Shown: piece after piece, positions 25,765-32,372 of the stretch
Layout: every line of letters begins with the position of its first letter
How positions within the stretch are numbered: position 1 is the stretch's first letter
NCBI GenBank assembly: GCA_026392845.1
Contig: JAPLBJ010000053.1
Span: 1-32,372, forward strand
From: Actinomycetota bacterium
GTDB taxonomy: Bacteria; Actinomycetota; Actinomycetes; Nanopelagicales; Nanopelagicaceae
Direction of reading: 5' to 3'
DNA: 32,372 bases
Program-made: the position numbers and the translations under genes
The notes under the pieces: model-generated
Databases searched by the model: none
Told to the model about the DNA's origin: nothing
Seen by the model: the letters and a program-made list of their open reading frames with translations, nothing else

Positions 25765-26670
25765 GTGAAACTTGTCGCGGCTATCGATGTTGGTGGGACA
25801 AGTATCAAGGGCGCCTTGGTGGATCCTGATCTACACATCATTGCAACTGCTAATGCTCCAACTCCACAAAATGATGTAGATGGCAGCAAGACTGTAAAAG
25901 TAATTAGTGAATTACTTTCTAAGTTGGCATCTCCCGGTGAAATCAAAGCTGTTGGATTAGCAGTACCCGGTGCTCTCGATGAGACTAATGGAATTTCAAG
26001 ATGGTCAGGAAATTTAGGGTGGAAGAATCTTCCGATTCGTGACTTACTTGCTCGTGAAATAAAGATTCCTGTTGCATTCGGTCACGATGTTCGTACTGGT
26101 GCACTTGCTGAACTCCGAAATGGTGCTGCAAAAAGCCTAAATAATGCAATCTTTATCCCTATTGGTACCGGAATTGCAGCCGCACTGATTATCGATGGTC
26201 AAATTAGATCATCCAATGGTTTTGCTGGAGAAATTGGTCATGTCAATGTTGGTGGGGAATTCAATTGTGTTTGCGGCAAAAAAGGATGTTTGGAAGCAGC
26301 CGCTTCTGCCCTTTCTATTACGAATGCATATGCGCAAGCATCTGGGAAAACAGGAACTAGTAGTGAAGAGATTGCAACACTTTCACAAAATGGTGATGCG
26401 ATTGCTCAAAAAATATGGGAAAACGCTATGGCTTCTATTGCCACTGCATGCCAAATGCTTATAACTGTTCTGGCCCCTGAAGTAATTATTTTTGGTGGTG
26501 GCTTATCGCAATCAGGGAATTTGCTAATTGATCCAATTGCTAAATCTCTGGGTGAGTCACTTACATTTCAAAAAGTCCCACAATTAGTTATTGCTCACTA
26601 CGGCGCTCAAGCTGGAACTATTGGTTGCGCAATGTTGGCACTTGATTTACTTCCTAATGGAGGTAACTAA
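25765..26670 (+). CDS. ROK-family sugar kinase
   Basis: 301 residues of a single-domain ROK kinase, without a DNA-binding domain. Features are the ATP-phosphate loop AAIDVGGTSIKGALVD, the catalytic aspartate in VAFGHDVRTGALAE, the loop IPIGTGIAAALIIDG, and the zinc site GHVNVGG...CVCGKKGCLE. It most likely phosphorylates N-acetylgalactosamine or N-acetylglucosamine before deacetylation, judging from its neighbours; glucose is possible. GTG start at 25765 without a ribosome site. A TAGACT (25752-25757) seven bases before it could be another leaderless -10, with a poor -35. Confidence 0.88.
   Translation: MKLVAAIDVGGTSIKGALVDPDLHIIATANAPTPQNDVDGSKTVKVISELLSKLASPGEIKAVGLAVPGALDETNGISRWSGNLGWKNLPIRDLLAREIKIPVAFGHDVRTGALAELRNGAAKSLNNAIFIPIGTGIAAALIIDGQIRSSNGFAGEIGHVNVGGEFNCVCGKKGCLEAAASALSITNAYAQASGKTGTSSEEIATLSQNGDAIAQKIWENAMASIATACQMLITVLAPEVIIFGGGLSQSGNLLIDPIAKSLGESLTFQKVPQLVIAHYGAQAGTIGCAMLALDLLPNGGN
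26328..26343. repeat. Second copy of the intergenic inverted-repeat element inside the ROK gene
   Basis: ATATGCGCAAGCATCT matches the intergenic ATATGCGCAAGCATAT at 15 of 16 bases. It encodes part of NAYAQAS here, so coding constraint may explain some of it. A match this long is not expected by chance in a 32-kb window. Confidence 0.35.
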
Positions 26671-26671
26671 G

Positions 26672-27766
26672 ATGATTATCCAAGCCTCCTCTGGTGTTGT
26701 AGAAGGCGCCTTAAGAAAAAATTTTTGGTTAGAGATATCAAATAACACGATTTCTCATATCGAAAATGGGGCAAATGAAAAAGCTGACAAAGTAATTGAA
26801 GGCATCCTTATTCCTGGTTTTGTCGATATTCATTGCCATGGTGGCGGTGGTGCATACTTTTCATCCCCTGACCCAGAAGATATTGATCGAGTAATTGATG
26901 TTCATGCCCAACATGGGACAACATCAATGCTTGCAAGCTTGGTGAGTGAACCAATTGAAAAACTAATTGAACAAATCAAAAGAATTAATCCATATGTAGG
27001 AACTAGCGCGATAAAGGGAATTCACCTGGAAGGTCCTTATCTTTCACATGCTCGCTGTGGTGCGCATGATCCATCACTATTGCGCACCCCATCAGTAAAA
27101 GAACTACAACGATTACTCGATGCCGGGCAAGGCAATATTTCAATGATTACTCTGGCTCCCGAGTTAGAAGGGGCACTGGATGCAATTGATTTCCTTGTTG
27201 AAGAAGGCGTAGTTGTTGCACTTGGCCACACTGAAGCAACTGCTCATATTGCACTTGAAGCCATCGATTACGGCGCAACAATTATTACTCACTTCACAAA
27301 TGGAATGCCAAAACTTGGAAATGATGCAGGAACAATTTCTGAAGTAGCACTGGCCGATGATCGGTTATCTCTTGAATTGATTTTGGATGGAGCACATATA
27401 AAGAAAGAAGACACTGAAGAGATTCTTGCCTTGGCATCCCATAGATCTATTCTTGTTACAGATGCAATCTCTGCTGCGGGAAGTATTGATGGACAATACA
27501 AAATCGGTGAACTCGATGTTGATGTGTCTAAGGGAATAGCAAGGCTTGTTAGCAATAAGTCTCTGGCAGGAAGTACCTTGACTATGGATCGCGCATTTAT
27601 GAAGCTACATAAGGATTTCAAGGTTTCCATCGAGGATGCTGTTAATTCTTCTTCCGCGCTTCCTGCTGGAGAAATTGGTATGGGCAATGTCGGCGAGATT
27701 GCACTTGGAATGAGTGCAGATTTGTTAGAACTCACACAAACAGGAGAGGTAGTTATAATTCACTGA
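26672..27766 (+). CDS. nagA: N-acetylhexosamine-6-phosphate deacetylase
   Basis: Removes acetate from GlcNAc-6-P or GalNAc-6-P, giving the substrate of the SIS deaminase. From the ATG at 26672 (GGAGG eight bases upstream, one base after the ROK stop) it has 364 residues. Amidohydrolase motifs are VDIHCHGGGG (54 and 56 histidines), the metal glutamate in GIHLEGPYLS, HARCGAH, the metal histidines in LGHTEA and HFTNGMPKLG (more often HLFNAM), LILDGAHI and the catalytic aspartate in LVTDAISAAG. An in-frame ATG at 26657 would overlap the ROK end and is less likely. GalNAc versus GlcNAc specificity cannot be read from the sequence. Confidence 0.92.
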   Translation: MIIQASSGVVEGALRKNFWLEISNNTISHIENGANEKADKVIEGILIPGFVDIHCHGGGGAYFSSPDPEDIDRVIDVHAQHGTTSMLASLVSEPIEKLIEQIKRINPYVGTSAIKGIHLEGPYLSHARCGAHDPSLLRTPSVKELQRLLDAGQGNISMITLAPELEGALDAIDFLVEEGVVVALGHTEATAHIALEAIDYGATIITHFTNGMPKLGNDAGTISEVALADDRLSLELILDGAHIKKEDTEEILALASHRSILVTDAISAAGSIDGQYKIGELDVDVSKGIARLVSNKSLAGSTLTMDRAFMKLHKDFKVSIEDAVNSSSALPAGEIGMGNVGEIALGMSADLLELTQTGEVVIIH

Positions 27767-28182
27767 TGACACTAGAAAATAATCGCAAGGCCGCGTATGA
27801 CTTTTTTGATCAAATTTGGAACAAGAGAGATGAGAGTGCAATTGATCGCTTTATCGCTCTCGATGCTGCAGGAAATGACCCGAAATTCGGTGTTGGGCGT
27901 GAAAGTTTTAGAGAACAATGGAAAAAGTGGCAAGCAGCTTTTCCTGATCTTCACTTTGATGTTCAAGAAGTAATTTGTGAAGGCAATCGCGTTGTCTCCC
28001 GTTGGCATCTGACTGGAACACACACTGGCGCAGAATTTCTTGGTCAGCCACCAACTGGAAATAAGGTCTCAGTAGATGGTGTCAGTATCGACACAATCAA
28101 AGACGGAATTGTCCTAGATGGATTTGATGCGTGGGATTCTCTTGGATTTAGACAACAACTTGGAATTCTTCCTAAAGATTAG
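27766..28182 (+). CDS. SnoaL-like / ester-cyclase-family protein
   Basis: 138 residues of the small NTF2-like alpha+beta fold. Diagnostic are the start NRKAAYDFFDQIWNKRDE, GRESFREQWKKWQAAFPDLHFDVQEVICEGNRVVSRWHLTGTH, then LGQPPTGNKVSVDGVSI. Relatives include polyketide cyclases and many proteins of unknown role. The ATG shares its A with the TGA of nagA, so it belongs to the amino-sugar operon, but a function there is not obvious. Its last 69 bases overlap the convergent EEP hydrolase gene. Confidence 0.8.
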   Translation: MTLENNRKAAYDFFDQIWNKRDESAIDRFIALDAAGNDPKFGVGRESFREQWKKWQAAFPDLHFDVQEVICEGNRVVSRWHLTGTHTGAEFLGQPPTGNKVSVDGVSIDTIKDGIVLDGFDAWDSLGFRQQLGILPKD

Positions 28183-29556
28183 AAAACCAATAGCGCCAAC
28201 CAGTGCTAAGCCAACCCACTGCCAAAAAGAAATTGGGAATGGCTTGTGCGCAGGTAAATCAGCGCTGCGAGCACTTTTTGAGCCATCAAGAACTAATGTA
28301 GAAACCACGCCCGCATGATCTGTTGCTAAACAAATTCCAGAATCTGGAGCTGCGATTCCCATACGCTGCGCTATTTCTTGTGTATTACCAATCTGTTCTT
28401 CATTAGAACATTGCCATGTGTTCTCATTTTCTGGCCACGTGTTCCCGATAATTTTTGAAGAAATCTCTTTGATCCCATTTCTAATGAATACATAATCTAG
28501 TCGGTCACTAAATCCATATTTATTGCCCATTTTTTTTGCTTCATCAAATCTCATACCGTCAGGACCAGCCAGTAATGCACTCATTCCCCATGAATAGTTC
28601 TCTGGAAGTAATGGATTCGGATCTGCTTCCATATATCCAGCATCACGCATCGTCCAATAAGCACTGCAATTATGTTTTTGCGCAGGGCAGGCATCACTTT
28701 CAATTGGTTGTTCGCCAGGATTTGGCGCATCTAGAGGACGTGGATCGCGTGGATCAGAATTGAAATCACCAAGGACCACAAGTGGCATCGTTGTGTTTTC
28801 AAGATCATTGACTAATTGCGTTGCTTGCTTAGCTGCATTAGGAACTTTCCCTTCGTCCCAAATAGATTCCAAGTGGGTTGTAACAAATCGAACTGGTTGA
28901 TTCCCAATAGATATATCTGCCCAGGTATAGCCACGATAAATAGTCATCAGCGTTGGAACAATGCTGTATGTGTCTACATATTCTGTGTTTCCAACTTTTA
29001 GAACTTTATCTGCTAGCTCTTTCTTGATTGCTAGAGCATCACCAATTACAAAACCACATGCAGCTTTGTCTTGACCAAATAGAGGTTGGAAAGTTGAAGG
29101 GTCATTGACCATCGTCAGAAACGGAACCGCGGCTATTGAATACCCTGGGTTGAAAGCTTCTTTCCCGTCAAATTTTGCCAGCACATATTCACTTCCTTGT
29201 GCTTTTGTAGCTTCTAGAAATTGCTTTGTAAAATTTAGAACTTCGACCTTTTTACTCCACGCATTCTTCTTGCAATACCAAATAGTTGCTTCTTGTATTC
29301 CAATAACATCAGCATCATTGCTAATCGCTTCTTGCGCCAATTTTGGTGCGCGCTGTGCGAAATCATTAGCCTTTACTTGGCTCCACATAAATTGCGCAGC
29401 AGCAGGAAAATCAGGAATTAGTTTGAGCGCTATTCCAACATCTGCGCCTAGGTAGAGATTTCGGGATAAAACAGTTACTTGGTTATCGCTAGCTTGAGCT
29501 GATGCCGGAACGAGAAATGAAAATGTTAATGCGATGGCGAAGAAGAGACGCTTCAT
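28114..29556 (-). CDS. Exported endonuclease/exonuclease/phosphatase-family hydrolase, membrane-anchored
   Basis: 480 residues. A signal peptide (MKRLFFAIALTFSFLVPASAQAS) leads to an EEP-superfamily domain: SRNLYLGAD, the metal glutamate in VIGIQEATIW, VRFVTTHLES, the catalytic LVVLGDFNSDPRDP, DRLDYVFIRNG and the terminal histidine in ATDHAGVVSTL. Near the end a hydrophobic span (WVGLALVGAIGFLIF) is followed by a basic tail, so the enzyme is probably held outside the cell. No LPxTG is seen (LPAHK is at the right place but not canonical). Substrates could be DNA, phospholipid or inositol phosphate; I cannot choose. It follows guaB1 by 17 bases. The C-terminal tail overlaps the SnoaL-like gene. 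Confidence 0.85.
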   Translation of the reverse strand: MKRLFFAIALTFSFLVPASAQASDNQVTVLSRNLYLGADVGIALKLIPDFPAAAQFMWSQVKANDFAQRAPKLAQEAISNDADVIGIQEATIWYCKKNAWSKKVEVLNFTKQFLEATKAQGSEYVLAKFDGKEAFNPGYSIAAVPFLTMVNDPSTFQPLFGQDKAACGFVIGDALAIKKELADKVLKVGNTEYVDTYSIVPTLMTIYRGYTWADISIGNQPVRFVTTHLESIWDEGKVPNAAKQATQLVNDLENTTMPLVVLGDFNSDPRDPRPLDAPNPGEQPIESDACPAQKHNCSAYWTMRDAGYMEADPNPLLPENYSWGMSALLAGPDGMRFDEAKKMGNKYGFSDRLDYVFIRNGIKEISSKIIGNTWPENENTWQCSNEEQIGNTQEIAQRMGIAAPDSGICLATDHAGVVSTLVLDGSKSARSADLPAHKPFPISFWQWVGLALVGAIGFLIFRKNSKLLSKSKRIPRIKSI

Positions 29557-29573
29557 GCCTGCAATGCTAGAAC

Positions 29574-31024
<1,451 letters not shown>

Positions 31025-31042
31025 GATGAGAAAGCTGTTATT

Positions 31043-31074
31043 GGATAAAACGCACTCAGGCTTATACGCCTGAG
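31043..31074 (-). terminator. Rho-independent terminator of the sugar ABC operon, stop codon in its loop
   Basis: On the minus strand CTCAGGC-GTATAA-GCCTGAG forms a perfect 7-bp stem with a 6-base loop (31055-31074). It is followed by TGCGTTTTATCC. The TAA stop of the ABC permease (31062-31064) lies in the loop. The T tract is short, so efficiency may be moderate. It separates the sugar operon from guaB1. Confidence 0.6.
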
Positions 31075-31883
31075 CCCGCAGTAATATTTTTGAGCCAGAA
31101 GCGTTGAAGGAAGAGGAAGGCGACCAAAATAGGCGCCATCGCAACAAAGGCTCCCATAATCAATCCAGGGCCTCCGTATGAAGTTCCAAGCCCTACAGAT
31201 AAAGGGAAAAGCTTTGCATCGTTGAACATAAGTAAAGGTAAATAAAAATTATTCCAGTTGGTTACCAAATTAAGTAGAAATACTGTCGCTAAGGCTGGGC
31301 GCAAAATAGGAATTGAAAGTTGGATAAAAATTCGGATCTCACTCGCTCGGTCAAGTCTTGCCGCTTGAATAAGTTCTTTCGGCAGGTTCTCTTTCGCGTA
31401 ATAAGCAATAATAAAAGTTCCGAGTGGATTAACTAATGAAGGCAGGATCACTGCCCATGGTGTATTGATTAGATTAAAATTCGCAAAATAAATAAACAGT
31501 GGGAGAACAAGAGTATTAGCTGGAACCATGACAAGAAATAGAATAAAAGCCTGTAGTTGACGCACGCCTTTAAATTCATAAGCGGCAATCGCAAAACCGG
31601 CCATGGCAGAACAAAGTAGCGCTCCGATGGCACCAGTTAGTGAGTAAAAAATAGTGTTTTTTAGCCAGACAACATAAATACCACCATTTGAATCTACTAA
31701 CCATTGGAGGTTTTGGAAGAAGCTAAATGAGTGACCAAACCATAATGAAAATGTGTTTCCGAAATCCTGAGGTGGTTTTGTAGAACTAACAAAAAGAAAC
31801 ATAATTGGAATCGCAAAATAGATTATTGATACAGCTAAAAATATATTGACTAACTTACTTTTAGGCTGAAGTACTTTTTGCAC
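31062..31883 (-). CDS. Carbohydrate ABC transporter permease (MalG-like)
   Basis: One of two membrane subunits of a CUT1-type sugar importer. The 273 residues have six membrane spans, starting at IFLAVSIIYFAIPIMFLF. The EAA-type loop is KELIQAARLDRASEIRIFIQLSIPILRPALA, which contacts the ATPase. FVMVPANTLVLPLFIYF and NLVTNWNNFYLPLLMF are typical MalG segments. GTG start at 31883 with no obvious ribosome site. It lies ten bases after the probable glycoside hydrolase on the same strand. The other permease, the binding protein and the ATPase must be outside the window. Substrate unknown; uptake of an oligosaccharide from the hydrolase is likely. Confidence 0.9.
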   Translation of the reverse strand: MQKVLQPKSKLVNIFLAVSIIYFAIPIMFLFVSSTKPPQDFGNTFSLWFGHSFSFFQNLQWLVDSNGGIYVVWLKNTIFYSLTGAIGALLCSAMAGFAIAAYEFKGVRQLQAFILFLVMVPANTLVLPLFIYFANFNLINTPWAVILPSLVNPLGTFIIAYYAKENLPKELIQAARLDRASEIRIFIQLSIPILRPALATVFLLNLVTNWNNFYLPLLMFNDAKLFPLSVGLGTSYGGPGLIMGAFVAMAPILVAFLFLQRFWLKNITAGSGV

Positions 31884-31892
31884 TTGCTTATC

Positions 31893-32372
31893 TTAGGCTT
31901 CGCAGATGTAAACCCGTGCACCAGTACCAGTATCTGGGATTATTGACTCAATTTTCTCGCGCCGCCCACGTAGTAATTCCTTTCCATTCATTGGATCAAT
32001 AACCCTGTAATTCAAAGGGATTCCATCACCTCGAACATCGAGTGGGCCGCCATTTTCTTGATAACCAATAAAGAGTCTGCCGTGAACAATAAGTCCTCGT
32101 GGTGAAATTGCTTCACTCCAGCTCGGTTGTATCTGCGCAATTGGTAATCCACGCAAAATTTTCCCGACTAAACCAACATATGTTGCTCCTTCAAAATCAA
32201 GTGCCTCGCGCCATCCACATCCTGGTGCAAGAAAAAAATCACTGTGTCCTAATTCATCTTTATGTAATCGCCATCCCCATAAACAGGCAGCGCCATAAAC
32301 AACTCCCATTGTTGAACCAGCACAGAGATTGCTCCACGCTTCATGTCCTTGCCACCATCCTGCAGATTTTCC
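31893..32372 (-). CDS. Probable glycoside hydrolase, C-terminal part (cut by window edge)
   Basis: The frame is open to base 32372, so about 159 C-terminal residues are seen. The portion GWWQGHEAWSNLCAGSTMG, then VVYGAACLWGW and LAPGCGWREALDFEGATYVGLV resembles the end of the TIM barrel in DUF4038/apiosidase-like glycoside hydrolases. It is followed by a small beta-rich domain (RLFIGYQENGGPLDVRG, YRVIDPMNGKELLRG). I call the family by resemblance only; a related unclassified hydrolase is possible. Placement just ahead of a sugar ABC permease supports carbohydrate use. No signal peptide can be judged since the start is missing. Confidence 0.5.
   Translation of the reverse strand, partial: GKSAGWWQGHEAWSNLCAGSTMGVVYGAACLWGWRLHKDELGHSDFFLAPGCGWREALDFEGATYVGLVGKILRGLPIAQIQPSWSEAISPRGLIVHGRLFIGYQENGGPLDVRGDGIPLNYRVIDPMNGKELLRGRREKIESIIPDTGTGARVYICEA

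Overview
The window looks like a piece of a small, streamlined, fairly low-GC actinobacterial chromosome, probably a freshwater planktonic lineage related to acI/Nanopelagicales. I infer this from three things. The gene order tRNA-Ser / SRP RNA / dnaX / recR / lysC / asd is typical of Actinobacteria. Actinobacteria-specific families are present (TadA-associated acidic protein, GuaB1, an OB-fold domain of the Rv2694c type). Packing is very tight, with many 1-4 bp overlaps, convergent genes that abut or overlap, and several apparently leaderless promoters. No CRISPR array, insertion sequence, phage gene or integrase was seen.

Left part (1-6732). A minus-strand run goes from a small SRP RNA through dnaX, recR, lysC and asd to the GDP-fucose pair fcl and gmd (gmd is cut by the window edge). 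It couples DNA replication/repair genes, the first steps of the aspartate family, and a nucleotide-sugar pathway for surface glycans. A tRNA-Ser(GGA) points the other way. Two orphan genes (6790-7610) with different arginine codon choice follow it.

Middle part (7612-23070). In order: an aldehyde dehydrogenase; a large APC permease carrying extra cytosolic domains; tRNA-Ser(CGA) with tadA and its partner; the operon upp / malic enzyme / DedA; a DMT-2 (YdcZ-like) transporter gene broken by one in-frame TGA; an ABC-F ATPase fused in frame to a UPF0114/YqhA membrane domain; the tryptophan-catabolic pair kynU-kynA; a nitroreductase; a second DedA protein; and a GT28-like glycosyltransferase.

Right part (23107-32372). 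An amino-sugar catabolic locus is built around a divergent regulatory region. One side holds a DeoR-family regulator and a class II aldolase. The other holds an AgaS-like SIS protein, a ROK kinase, an N-acetylhexosamine-6-phosphate deacetylase and a SnoaL-like protein. The set fits GalNAc or GlcNAc use. The intergenic region has two perfect inverted repeats, one overlapping the -35 box of a good promoter. After it come an exported, probably membrane-anchored EEP-family hydrolase, GuaB1, and the end of a sugar-uptake operon (MalG-like permease and the C-terminal part of a probable glycoside hydrolase).

The most unusual items are the ABC-F/UPF0114 fusion, the permease/OB-fold fusion, the nonsense codon at a conserved glycine in the DMT transporter, a possible slippery site in dnaX at the place where gamma subunits are made in other bacteria, the internal lysC start, and the operator/promoter architecture of the amino-sugar locus.
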